A stretch of DNA of 64,000 bases from Diphasiastrum complanatum (lineage: Eukaryota > Streptophyta > Lycopodiopsida > Lycopodiales > Lycopodiaceae), in the NCBI GenBank assembly GCA_029204225.1, contig CM055092.1:66316923-66380922 (forward strand), given 5' to 3'. The notes under the pieces are model-generated. The model saw nothing but the letters and a program-made list of their open reading frames with translations. It made no database searches and was not told where the DNA came from. Both the position numbers and the translations under genes were made by a program. This document shows, one piece after another, positions 44,988 to 56,199 of the stretch; position 1 is the first letter of the stretch, and each line of letters opens with the position of its first letter.

Positions 44988-45950
44988 TTTGATGTGTTGT
45001 AAGGCGTATAGGAATAAAAAATCTCATGATGATAAGTCATATGTTGTGTAGCTTCAGAATCTAGAAACCACAAATCATCCGAATTTGCATATTTGTCTTT
45101 GACCATAAAAGTTCCTTCATCCATTTTGAGTTTAGGAGATGTTGTAACTGTATTTGCTTGTCTATCCGGTTGCTTGGCTACATTCTTTGCTTGAGAATTC
45201 GACAATCTTGGATCTCATGGTTATTGCGCTTGCAATACCTGCAAAACATCTTCTTCTTCGACGAATTTGGATTCGATGATTGTTCTTGACTTTGAGTCTG
45301 TTTCTAATTCGATGCAGACTGCTTAGAGCTTTTCTGCTTCTGTCGTTTTGAGCTCTTGTTGACATATAGAGCATGAGACGAAGAGGTAGACGAAGTGTCT
45401 TGACTTCTTCGATTATCTTCTTACAGCAACATAGTGATAAATCTAGTAAGAGTTAAATCTGAGTCTGTCGTGATGATCATCACCCAGTTCTCGTATGTAG
45501 AGGGCAGGCTTAAAGCAATGTCATAATTGCATCTTGATCGTCTATGACTAATCCGACAATGGCCATCTGTTGCAAGAGATTCTTAAACTGGTTAATATGA
45601 TTTTGACGAGAATCATTGTCCAACACCTTGAGTGTGAGGAATTTTTTTTGAAGATGTAACTTGGAATTTATGTCTCTCACATCATATAGTGAGCTCAGGA
45701 TGTCCCAAACTTCTTTCAAAGTTTTGGCTTCAGCTATGTGGCCAATCTGAGTATCTGATATATTGAGGATAATAAGCGCAAAAGCTTTACCATCCTTTGA
45801 GTTACATTTTGAGTTGTCTGTGTTGTCTTCAGGCTTCAATTCGATACCTATAACAACATCCCACAACTCGTTGACGATTAGCAAGGTCTTCGAAGATCTT
45901 AAATTTTCATAGATGATAATTGGATCCTGTTGGCTGTTCGTATCTCTCAA
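44988..45950 (-). pseudogene. gag: Gag and protease of copia element I
   Basis: Gag from about 45950 has NELWDVVIGIELKPEDNTDN, AFALIILNISDTQIGHI and VWDILSSLYDVRDINSKL, typical of copia Gag. A basic linker (45374-45162) with a decayed knuckle follows. Protease reads WFLDSEATQHMTYHHE, with Glu where the essential Gly of DSGA should be. At about 44990-45000 the protease frame passes directly into the RT motif around EIYMVQPEGY, so integrase has been deleted. Confidence 0.82.
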
Positions 45951-46094
45951 CTCTGGCTATGGCTCCAACTAACGAGTGCTATGACGGACTCCCAACTAGA
46001 ACACGTTATGGCTCCGACTAGGCCTTGTGGCTTTCCCAACCAATGGCTATAGCTTCCAACTAACCCAGAGGTTGAAGGATGAGAAGATCTACAG
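45951..46094. other. Short repeat-like flank of element G
   Basis: TGGCT..CCAACTA-type phrases recur four times (45960-46070). It continues, after element G, at 51175. Confidence 0.4.
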
Positions 46095-47339
46095 TGTTGT
46101 AAAGCTACCTTTACAAGCTTTACTTCCGGCGCCATAGGCGCCAGCTATGTCCCCGGCGCCAGCAGCGCCCCTGCTGCTCCCGGCGCCAACGGCGCCGGCG
46201 CCGCTCCCGGCGCCACTGTGACCAGAATCCAGCCGGCGCCAAGTTCCTATGGCTGAAAATCTTTGATCGGTTCTAGCGAAGTCCAGAGAGCTCAGATCGA
46301 TGTGCAATCACCTCACACGATCTAGGCATGATTAAAGGAAGCCTGGGGATCAATAAAATCTAGAGAGAGAAAATGACTTTCTAGAAAGAGAAAATCCTAG
46401 AGAGAGAAAAACGTGCTTTACCAGCTTAGGTAGAGTGCTTGGTATGAGGGGGGGTGCCAAATCACACCAATACTATAGGGGAGTGCGGGTTGCGACTCAG
46501 GGCGAGCTCCAACCAAGTCTCAGCCTCCCTTGCTGGAATGTTGTCATGGCTCTCGCCTTGGCATGCTAGCGCCCCGGAGACTAGGGTCGGTCACACACTT
46601 GAAATGTAACCTTCTCAGATTTATCAATAAAGTGGGATTTTCCTCAAACTGACTCTGATTACCTTCTGGGTTTCAGTGTTCGGTAAAAGCGCCAGTTGTA
46701 AGGCCGCTTTCCAAATTTTTAATTTGGCACATAGCTGAGGGTCGTATCCCGGGACGCCAGCGGTATGCCGTCGGGACCATTCGGTCCGTGGCGCCAGCGG
46801 TATGCTGTCGGGACCATTTGGTCCAGGAACTGGTTGTTTCCATATCTGTCGCGGCTTGTGGTTCTGAGTGTTCCTTGCATGAACGTGAATGGGTTAAGCT
46901 CTTGGGGAACGGGCTCTAACCTGTCGGCTGAGTTGGATGGCTTGCTTGGGTGGATGTTACCTGTTTATGGCTGTCCAGTCTGGCGTGGCGCCAGGTTGGC
47001 TTCCAGCGCTCGTGACGAAGCTTTCAGTTGGTTAAGTCTGATGTAAGTCAGACCGCTTGCTTGGAATGGATGTTACTCGTTTGTAACGAAGCTTCGAGTT
47101 GGTTAAGTTTGATGTATGTCGGGCGGCTTGCTTGGAGGGAAGTCACCCACATCGGGACCCCCGATCTGGCATGGCGCCAGGTTGGATCTCAATGTTGGTT
47201 TTCGGAACTTCATGTTGGTTAAGTCTGATCGTTGTTGGCGAGTTGGCTGCTTGTATGTCAAGTGGGTTTGGATGGCAAGAGTTGAAGGCTGGGAAGCTAA
47301 GTCGTGGTTCCCGGCTCCCTTTGGGATGCCTGCGCTACA
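46095..47339 (+). repeat. 5' LTR of element G
   Basis: Starts TGTTGTAAAG and ends GCGCTACA. Contains eight GGCGCC palindromes (46128-46240), two near-identical ~47-bp units with GCCAGCGGTATG and GGGACCATT (46753-46829), and a run of ~70-bp subrepeats with GTTGGTTAAGTYTGAT (47030-47230). ORFs in it are low-complexity readings of these repeats. Confidence 0.95.
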
Positions 47340-47341
47340 TG

Positions 47342-47353
47342 TGGTATCAGAGC
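47342..47353 (+). promoter_or_regulatory. Primer-binding site of element G
   Basis: TGGTATCAGAGC, two bases after the LTR end. Confidence 0.92.
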
Positions 47354-47429
47354 CGACTGGCCGGTCAGCTATGCGGATCTCACGGAAATGGCCACGGTTT
47401 GGGGTTCATCAAGACAACTGTTGTGCAAG

Positions 47430-47815
47430 GTGCTGCCCACAGTGTAAGCACGGGTGCGTCCACGGTCGGGGTGGTCGGCAGAACGGGGGACTTGATGAGT
47501 CAAAGTGCTGCCCTTGAGGTGTAAGCACGGTCAGTTCTCGCGGTTCGGGCCTGGCGCTGTCTGCACGTAGGACGGATGAGGCAAAGTGCTGCCTAGGGAG
47601 GTGAAAGCACGGTCTGTACCTTGTGGGGTGCGGGGCGACATATTCGAACTGTACGGGTTAACCATTGATACAGAGATGCTGCTCGAATTCGGGTGTAAAG
47701 CACGGGTGGTTAGCTGCCGGTGCGGGATAGCTGCCGATCGTTTAGCTATAAGGGCTATCGACCAAAAAGTGGTGGGGCGTGACTGAGGCAATGTGCTGCT
47801 TAATGGTGAAAGCAC
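47430..47815 (+). repeat. Array of five stem-loop units in the leader of element G
   Basis: GTGCT...AGCAC pairs at 47430-47451, 47505-47528, 47586-47610 and 47793-47815, and a weaker ATGCT...AGCAC at 47676-47703. Each is preceded by a TGA..CAAAG-like context and followed by GG. Loops are 11-18 nt. Confidence 0.75.
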
Positions 47816-48091
47816 GGATAGTTGGAGGGGTGTCCTATGTGGGCTGATTCTGTGATCGATTTGTATGGGCGCGGCCAGGCAAAGGTCCGTTGGCAGGACC
47901 ATCTCAAAGGGGGACCTTGTCTTTGTTACTTGTTAGTAAACCTGCCTGAGTGTCTTACTTGTACGTATTCGTGGTGAGTCTTAGTACTCGTGCTTTGCCT
48001 GGTTTGCATGATTGCTTGTGATACAAGGAGCTGATGGCTCGAGAAGGAACCTTTTCTTTTGAAGGCTGATACCATCAAACAAAGAGGACTA

Positions 48092-48593
48092 CAGAATCTG
48101 TGGGGCGGATTTGCAGTTCAAGTACTCACACGTGAACGACAACGAAACGACTCAATGTTTGCAAAGGATGGATGGCTAGCCTGTTTCTTAGGTTAGTTTC
48201 ATTTGCGACAACGCCCACCAGACGCAAGCAGGAAGTCAAAAGTTGGAAAGGGCCATTTCAGAGGAGATCTTCTATGGAGCAGTTGGTCTTCATTTTGGGA
48301 CGGCCACCTTCGGAACTGAAACTCACTGAGCATGAGCGATATCCAGAATCTGTGCGGCGGATTTGCAGTTCAAGTACTCGCACGTGAACGACAACGAAAT
48401 GACTCAATGTTTGCAAAGGATGGATGGCTAGCCTGTTTCTTGGGTTAGTTTCATTTGCGACAACGCCCACCAGACGCAAGCAGGAAGTCAAAAGTTGGAA
48501 AGGGCAATTTCAGGGGAGATCTTCTATAGCAGTTGGTCTTCATTTTGGGACGGCCACCTTCGGAACTGAAACTCACTGAGCATGGGTGATATC
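48092..48593 (+). repeat. Tandem duplication of ~252 bp in element G
   Basis: Two adjacent units (48092-48343 and 48344-48593) with few differences, from CAGAATCTGTG to GCGATATC / GTGATATC. Confidence 0.88.
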
Positions 48594-48979
48594 CAGTATC
48601 AGTTGGGTTTTTCCTCAAAGGGGAAAAGACTAGGATCCTCTTCAGAGATTGGCAACAAGTTGGATCGAGCCATAATCCTAGCAGATGGGAAGCAAAGTGT
48701 TGGAAAGGCTTTTTGTCCGAAGAACTCTACTCTAAGTCCGATCAGCTGATTTATTAAGTGGAGGGGAACTATCACACACACCTCTCTCTTGGGGCAAATT
48801 TTGAATGAAAGTTGATCAAAATGGGGGCAAATTCAAGGTGACCTAGCCATACTCACACGAGGAGACTGGCGAACTTTGGACCTAATAAGTTGACAAGTTT
48901 TTGTTGTGGAAAGGAAAGTTTGTTATAGGCTTTCTCTAGACCAGCAATGATGAGGAAACATATGAGTACGCTGGCTTGT

Positions 48980-49360
48980 GTTATGTGTAAGGCAGCTGAT
49001 CAATGAAGGATCTGTGAAAGTTGAGTCTTGCATGAGAGACTTGGTATTTCGAACGGACGCTAAGGGATAGTTCGCGTTGAGATCGGACTAGTGCAAACTC
49101 TGGGTGCATGTGTCTGAATCAAAGAGAGCTACTTGAAGCCAAGCTCGATGTACACTTCTTGTTTTTGAATGTGAGGCAACTGACCAGTGATGGAATTGTG
49201 AAAGTCAAGTTTTGCGCGACGGACATGGTGCTTCAAACAAACGCGAAGAGATAGTTCGGATGCGGATCAAACTGGTGCGACCCTTTGGCTTTTCACGAGG
49301 TCAATGGTTACATTTGGGTTGATTCAAAGAGCTACTTCAAGCTAAGTGAGAGGTGCATTG
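48980..49360 (+). repeat. Older degenerate duplication of ~185 bp in element G
   Basis: Units beginning near 48989 and 49173 share GGCARCTGAYCARTGA, GTGAAAGT, GATAGTTCG and AAAGAG.GCTACTT with many differences. Confidence 0.6.
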
Positions 49361-49915
49361 CGGAGTACTCAATCTTTGCCTACCTTAAAGAGCCAAGATG
49401 GAAAAGTATCAAGATCAGGCTGGGACAAGGAGAGAAATCAAGGTGCAGAAGCAACAAGGCACAGAGTGGACCATAAAGTGGGTAATCAAACGATAAATCC
49501 TTCGGCTCAGGGAGCCTTGATACCTATGCGGAACCGAACAAATCTGGAGCTCAGGGAGCTCAACACAAAGTGCATCAAGGACAAATCAGGAGCTCAAAGG
49601 AGTTCCAAAGTCGAAAGTCAGAAGCGACAGGGGCGAACATTTCAAAGAAAGGCCTCTGTCACCAGTTAATAAGGTTCTCGGGTTTTACGAAAGCGATATC
49701 AAATCTACGCTTTTCCCAGACAAAGATATATTTTCAAGTTATGTAATTTTTCAGTACAAAGAGCTGAGCCTCCGACTTGTGGTGTGCCAGCTTCAATGTT
49801 AATAAAAAGTGGCCAGTAAATTGAGTACTGTGCCAAGTAGCTTAAATGTATAGTAATTTTAATAGGGAGACACCTTTACTTTAATCTGACATCTGATGAG
49901 GACATCAGATTTTAT

Positions 49916-49929
49916 AAAGGTGGGGTGGA
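49916..49929 (+). promoter_or_regulatory. Polypurine tract of element G
   Basis: AAAGGTGGGGTGGA abuts the 3' LTR. Confidence 0.8.
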
Positions 49930-51174
49930 TGTTGTAAAGCTACCTTTACAAGCTTTACTTCCGGCGCCATAGGCGCCAGCTATGTCCCCGGCGCCAGCAG
50001 CGCCCCTGCTGCTCCCGGCGCCAACGGCGCCGGCGCCGCTCCCGGCGCCACTGTGACCAGAATCCAGCCGGCGCCAAGTTCCTATGGCTGAAAATCTTTG
50101 ATCGGTTCTAGCGAAGTCCAGAGAGCTCAGATCGATGTGCAATCACCTCACACGATCTAGGCATGATTAAAGGAAGCCTGGGGATCAATAAAATCTAGAG
50201 AGAGAAAATGACTTTCTAGAAAGAGAAAATCCTAGAGAGAGAAAAACGTGCTTTACCAGCTTAGGTAGAGTGCTTGGTATGAGGGGGGGTGCCAAATCAC
50301 ACCAATACTATAGGGGAGTGCGGGTTGCGACTCAGGGCGAGCTCCAACCAAGTCTCAGCCTCCCTTGCTGGAATGTTGTCATGGCTCTCGCCTTGGCATG
50401 CTAGCGCCCCGGAGACTAGGGTCGGTCACACACTTGAAATGTAACCTTCTCAGATTTATCAATAAAGTGGGATTTTCCTCAAACTGACTCTGATTACCTT
50501 CTGGGTTTCAGTGTTCGGTAAAAGCGCCAGTTGTAAGGCCGCTTTCCAAATTTTTAATTTGGCACATAGCTGAGGGTCGTATCCCGGGACGCCAGCGGTA
50601 TGCCGTCGGGACCATTCGGTCCGTGGCGCCAGCGGTATGCTGTCGGGACCATTTGGTCCAGGAACTGGTTGTTTCCATATCTGTCGCGGCTTGTGGTTCT
50701 GAGTGTTCCTTGCATGAACGTGAATGGGTTAAGCTCTTGGGGAACGGGCTCTAACCTGTCGGCTGAGTTGGATGGCTTGCTTGGGTGGATGTTACCTGTT
50801 TATGGCTGTCCAGTCTGGCGTGGCGCCAGGTTGGCTTCCAGCGCTCGTGACGAAGCTTTCAGTTGGTTAAGTCTGATGTAAGTCAGACCGCTTGCTTGGA
50901 ATGGATGTTACTCGTTTGTAACGAAGCTTCGAGTTGGTTAAGTTTGATGTATGTCGGGCGGCTTGCTTGGAGGGAAGTCACCCACATCGGGACCCCCGAT
51001 CTGGCATGGCGCCAGGTTGGATCTCAATGTTGGTTTTCGGAACTTCATGTTGGTTAAGTCTGATCGTTGTTGGCGAGTTGGCTGCTTGTATGTCAAGTGG
51101 GTTTGGATGGCAAGAGTTGAAGGCTGGGAAGCTAAGTCGTGGTTCCCGGCTCCCTTTGGGATGCCTGCGCTACA
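49930..51174 (+). repeat. 3' LTR of element G
   Basis: Same length as the 5' LTR with an offset of 3835. Followed by TSD TACAG. Confidence 0.95.
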
Positions 51175-51309
51175 TACAGTGAATGGGTGAGTATTTTGGG
51201 CAAGATCCACTCTACTCTCGTTTCTCTACTTAGGAACTAACTCAAAATGACGGCTTAACCTAAAAGATAAAACCCTAAACTAAATCTCATCCTCTAAGGC
51301 TTACCCTAC

Positions 51310-52527
51310 TGTAGCGCAGGCATCCCAAAGGGAGCCGGGAACCACGACTTAGCTTCCCAGCCTTCAACTCTTGCCATCCAAACCCACTTGACATACAAGC
51401 AGCCAACTCGCCAACAACGATCAGACTTAACCAACTTGAAGTTTCGAAAACCAACATTGAGATCCAACCTGGCGCCATGCCAGATCGGGGGTCCCGACGT
51501 GGGTGACTTCCCTCCAAGCAAGCCGCCCGACATACATCAAACTTAACCAACTCGAAGCTTCGTTACAAACGAGTAACATCCATTCCAAGCAAGCGGTCTG
51601 ACTTACATCAGACTTAACCAACTGAAAGCTTCGTCACGAGCGCTGGAAGCCAACCTGGCGCCACGCCAGACTGGACAGCCATAAACAGGTAACATCCACC
51701 CAAGCAAGCCATCCAACTCAGCCGACAGGTTAGAGCCCGTTCCCCAAGAGCTTAACCCATTCACGTTCATGCAAGGAACACTCAGAACCACAAGCCGCGA
51801 CAGATATGGAAACAACCAGTTCTTGGACCAAATGGTCCCGACAGCATACCGCTGGCGCCACGGACCGAATGGTCCCGACGGCATACCGCTGGAATCCTGG
51901 GATACGACCCTCAGCTATGTGCCAAGTTAAAAATTTTGAAAGCGGCCTTACAACTGGCGCTTTTACCGAACACTGAAACCCATAAGGTAATCAGAGTCAG
52001 TTTAAGGAAAATCCCACTTTATTGATAAATTTGAGAAGGTTACATTTCAAGTGTGTGACCGACCCTAGTCTCCGGGGCGCTAGCATGCCAAGGCGAGAGC
52101 CATGACAACATTCCAGCAAGGGAGGCTGAGACTTGGTTGGAGCTCGCCCTGAGTCGCAACCCGCACTCCCCTATAGTATTGGTGTGATTCGGCACCCCCC
52201 CTCATACCAAGTACTCTACCCAAGCTGGTAAAGCACGTTTTTCTCTCTCTAGGATTTTCTCTTTCTAGAAAGTCATTTTCTCTCTCTAGATTTTATTGAT
52301 CCCCAAGCTTCCTTTAATCATGCCTAGATCGTGTGAGGTGATTGCACATCGATCTGAGCTCTCTGGACTTCGCTAGAACCGATCAAAGATTTTCAGCCAT
52401 AGGAACTTGGCGCCGACGGAATTCTGGTCACAGTGGCGCCGGGAGCAGCAGGGGCGCTGCCGGCGCCGGGGACATAGCTGGCGCCGATGGCGCCGGAAGT
52501 AAAGCTTGTAAAGGTAGCTTTACAACA
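51310..52527 (-). mobile_element. Solo LTR of family G, inverted
   Basis: 1218 bp with ends TGTAGCGC and TTACAACA, flanked by a perfect 5-bp duplication CCTAC (51305-51309, 52528-52532). No internal region, so it is a solo LTR left by LTR-LTR recombination. It has six GGCGCC sites in the region where element G has eight, and small differences elsewhere. Only 135 bp separate it from the 3' LTR of G. Confidence 0.94.
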
Positions 52528-52532
52528 CCTAC

Positions 52533-53000
52533 TAGAGAATGGAGGGCCTAGATTAACTTAACCTGTTGCCAGATGAATAATATACAATACAATGTGAAGT
52601 AACACAGTACATGAAACCACACAAGGGAGAACACTCAGAGAGAAAGATAGGCATGTATTGCAAATGAGGTTCTTCTTGAAAATGGACTCTTCCACTCCTA
52701 TTTATACTTGGAGTGGTGGTCACTTACAAAAATGCACTGTGGGACAAGTAAGCCACATAGACTAACTTACTTTGAATCACACTGGTGCCATGGGACAAAC
52801 CCCCAATGGACCATAAACAACTGAACGAACTTAAGTTGAACTTATTCAGAGTTCCAATCTTCTAGACTTAGGCTTAGAACTAAACAACTTTAAGCCATTA
52901 CAACATGGCGCAAAGGCCTAAACTTGACTGATCCAATTCTAGGCTTAAGTCTGTATCTTTTTCAAGATGGCTCAAATATTCATAGAATATCAGCCTACAT
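52533..53000 (-). repeat. LTR-like region downstream of ORFX copy 2
   Basis: In - orientation it follows ORFX directly and has a TATA box CCAAGTATAAATAGG at about 52705-52691. With 51175-51309 it forms the continuous sequence into which the solo LTR inserted. A second copy was not found, so the limits are open. Confidence 0.45.
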
Positions 53001-53011
53001 TATCCCCTTCG

Positions 53012-54291
53012 TCAAAAGATTGGCGGTCCCATGCCAATTGTCGCTGCTTGTTGTCTTGTCTGGTCTTCTCGCAGCTCTGCATTGATGGCGACCCAGATTT
53101 TATGAACTTCTCTGCCAATCTGTTCCATTCTCTCAAATTGAATTTTGCCCAAAAATGGTTGCGGCCGATAGTAATTAAGCATGTTTAGTAGAAATCCGTA
53201 CATGTACCAAGATTCAACCATGTCAACGTGAAGTTCGTTGGTGATCGCCACCCGATAGTAAAGCCTTGCCACATTGATGTGATCCATGGGTATGCTTAGG
53301 GGCTTATTTAGATCCAAAACTATTGGCAGAAGATCTCTATCTCAAAACCAATTTAAGGTAGAAAGGAATGATATTAGGCCGCAATGACCTGCAAAGTACC
53401 TAACATGGCGGTCCGGATTTGTATGATGTCACCGGTAGAAATAGTTGCAATTGGCTACAAAATCGGCTGCTGGATCATCGGTCTGAACTTCTTTAGGTAG
53501 AATTGGCCAATATATTCTATTAGGAACCCATTCTGGTGCGAATACTTCTCTGAGCCTTATGGGATAATATGTTGGATTGACACGCATGTAAGTTGGTGCC
53601 ACGTTATAGCACTCGAAAGCATGTGCATTTTCCAACATCATAGCACGTCGCCACTGAGGTTGCAGCTTCAATGCTAACACTTTCTGCTTGTGAGATTTAC
53701 ATCTCGTGAAATCGGGAAGAGTGTACCCGCCTCGGTCCTCCCAGTTTGGATATGCTTTATTAAACTCCTCTGACATTAACAACTGTCGACTAGGATTCTT
53801 TGGCGTGATTCTGTGTCGTACCTTTGTAGTTGTGGTAAGTGTGGGTGGTGGAGGGTTTGGTATGGTTGTGAAAAGTTCATGGGGGAGGGTTGGGTATTTG
53901 CGGAGTAGATAAGTAGTGGATGGTGAATGAGGTTGAGTTCAAGGTGGTGAGGTGATTGTTCATGTGGTGGGGAGAGGGGTGTGTCATCGAGTGAGGGTGA
54001 TGAGGCTTGATAGGTGGTGTCAAGTTGAGTGGTAGTGGGGTTAGGCTCTTTAGCTGAGATGCCTCGTTCGTGGTTCGTGGTAGTACCCCCTTGTGTGCTT
54101 TGAGGTTCCACCATTGCTGAGTGATACCTTGGATTATCCCATTGTTGTCCTATGTAGCAGGAAGGGCCAGGATCATCAGTTCCTTCATCTTGTTGTCTAT
54201 GGTGCTTGGCGTGTGTTTCTTCATGCTTTGTGTGTAATGTTGGTAGCTGCTGGCGTAATGTTTTTAGTTGTCCTTCTAGCATCATACACAT
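53012..54291 (-). pseudogene. ORFX copy 2: unknown protein with coiled coil
   Basis: Three open blocks occur in the same order as copy 1. 54291-53776 starts with a helical Leu/Gln/Glu stretch (MLEGQLKTLRQQLPTLHTKH) and then a Pro/Ser/His-rich linker. 53782-53429 (117 codons) has LQPQWRRAMML, MRVNPTYYPIRL and IYWPILPKE, aligning with LQPQPEW, KRVDPFYMPLKR and NWPVIPGIL of copy 1. 53317-53012 has ARLYYRVAI, DMVESWYMYGF and FERMEQIGRE, matching RLYYRAAF, TMVEDWQEMGF and FEALGRKMS. Frame changes separate the blocks. The shared residues and the shared order support a real, conserved coding sequence of unknown function. Confidence 0.6.
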
Positions 54292-54329
54292 ACAGCCTTC
54301 AACCTTCAGTAGTTACGAACATAATGTGA

Positions 54330-55450
54330 AAAGCCACCATTAGCATACTAGCGAACATGATCATCATTAGGCAACCTCATATCAGAGAGAATTCGGAATC
54401 AAGCCAAGTTTGAGTTATACTATACTAGTAATGTGAGCACCATGTAACATATAAAATCGAGTCTTACAACCCAGCAATCATAGATGAATTGACTAGTAAA
54501 ATCACATTTCAAGACTACGAGAATATTACCTTCTGTGAAGAAGAACCGGTTCGCCTTCAAGAGAATCGCCGAGTCATAAGTGTATGAGCTCCTTTGAGGC
54601 TTGGGTTGGCGTTCCTCAACTTGGGGGGGTCCTTATGAGCGGTGTAAAAGGCTGGCCTTCTTAAAGTGTTAGCCAGACATTCTGGAATGAGGTCACGTTG
54701 TTCAAAAGTGGGAGTTCCGTGGCCCGCCTCTCACCATAGGGTGGAAATATAAGTGATAATCAAGTATCTGATCTGCCCCTTGATGAACCGACTGGCTCGT
54801 TAGATCATAGCTCTGAAGTGAGGCTTCCCCAGTAGAATTCAGATGTTATGCAGTCAATTGAAAGCAAATATGCGTTATTAGAGGGACAACGACTCTCTGG
54901 AATGAAGTTCCGTTAACAGTAGCCTAGATACACACGATCATCAACATTCAATGCATCATTGAGATGAAAGTAAGTTGCTTCATCACAACATCGCTCTGGA
55001 ATGACGCTTCAACAATAGTAGCCATGTACTCTAATGATGATGATCGTGAGGCGGCGGGTGTTTCAGAAAAACAACAGTCTGAGATCAAAAGGGAGACATG
55101 ATGGAGTTCCTAGAGGACAGAAATTATGCTAGCCTCAAATGTAGACAATGGGATATACTTTGCTTTATCAAATTTGCGTGGAACTTCATTCAATACGCCT
55201 AGACGGCAATAGCCTCAGAATTGTCTGGGATGATTTTTTAGCAAGTGTGGCCAACGAAGCTGTGTATTCTGGAGCCACAGACTGATTCAAATATGTGCTC
55301 ATGGATAGAACGTCAGTGATGGTGCTCTGGCCACTCTCTGTATTGCCTGTGTTACTAGACCAGAAAACAAGGCCTTCACTCTTGTTTAGAAGGTTTTAGA
55401 GTGAGTGGTCTGATCATAGCTCTGGGATGATGCTCTGACAGTGGAACTTA
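54330..55450. repeat. Degenerate repeats with a CTCTGGAATGA core
   Basis: Variants of GCTCTGGAATGANGCTTC occur near 54681, 54811, 54895, 54993, 55223 and 55419, at irregular 80-230 bp spacing, several followed by ACARTAG. No coding region recognised. Confidence 0.55.
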
Positions 55451-56190
55451 CATATCTGAAACGACAATCAAGTGGCAGTAGCTGCCCATGGCTCTCGGGT
55501 GTTCATGCACATAATTTGTAAAACCATCCCTTTCTCTCTCAAAAGGGACTATTACTTTCATCTCTTGTGGATCGAGCCATCTCCCTCCCTCTATGGTGGA
55601 CCCCAAAAAATCATGGCCTCAACCTCTCGTGAAGCTAGCTCCTAAAACATGGAAAGAAGAACTCTCTTAAACATGGAAAGAAGAACTCTCTTTCCCTTAC
55701 AGAATGGATCCTCACGAGCTTTGATCATGACATAAACTCCCTCTCTCTCTCAAAGAACACCTCATTCTGAAATCAACTCACTGTTTTGCATAATCCAAAT
55801 AATGGTGGTTCTCTCACAGCCATCCTCTCTCACGTAATTCACTGGTACTGGGGTACCACTTGTGTGAGCCACTTTCCTCTTTTGCACTTTTTGGTGGTGT
55901 AAATGGCAAGTACTTCACTTGCTTGTCTTTCTTAATTGGGTAGTCCTCTTTGCTACTTGTGGTCAACCCCTATCACTTTTAGGTAGGATATTTTTGTTAT
56001 GCACTTTTGGCCTCCACTTGTATTTTCCTTTTGCGTGTCTGTGGCCCATGGCTCAAGCCGTCGAGGTGGTTTTTCTATCAGTGTGCCGTTTCGACTTGCA
56101 CTAGAATTTGCCAATATTTTTGCTACAGTTTCCTTAACCCTGTCCCATAATTTTCAACCGTTTGTTGTGAGTTGATTTTGTCGATTTTCC
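55451..56190. other. Non-coding, unrecognised
   Basis: Contains pyrimidine-rich tracts (55740-55760) and a short tandem repetition of AAACATGGAAAGAAGAACTC (about 55645-55690). No domain seen. Confidence 0.5.
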
Positions 56191-56199
56191 CGTGTGTTG

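Larger units (their letters stand above)
46095..51174 (+). mobile_element. Element G: non-coding LTR retrotransposon (LARD-like), complete
   Basis: Two 1245-bp LTRs (46095-47339, 49930-51174), an initiator tRNA-Met PBS (47342-47353), a polypurine tract (49916-49929) and a perfect 5-bp target-site duplication TACAG (46090-46094, 51175-51179). I saw no difference between the LTRs in the parts compared, so insertion is recent. The 2590-bp internal region has no gag or pol and only short ORFs, so it must be mobilised in trans. It is much richer in CpG and GC than its surroundings. Confidence 0.95.

Noticed and set aside
46765-47524. Several overlapping ORFs of 60-140 codons in the LTRs of G (also at 50600-51190 and 51287-51884)
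   Set aside because: They repeat in every LTR copy, overlap in several frames, consist of readings of short internal repeats and lack any domain.
47430-47815. CRISPR-like array
   Set aside because: Spacing is irregular, units are degenerate and the context is a plant retrotransposon leader.
49912-50142. Gly/Ala-rich ORF (also 46089-46307 and 52342-52551)
   Set aside because: It is the translation of the GGCGCC-rich cluster in the LTR; low complexity and without conserved frame in the old copy.
46095-51174. Segmental tandem duplication
   Set aside because: The two 1245-bp copies are LTRs: they have TG/CA ends, PBS and polypurine tract inside and a target-site duplication outside.
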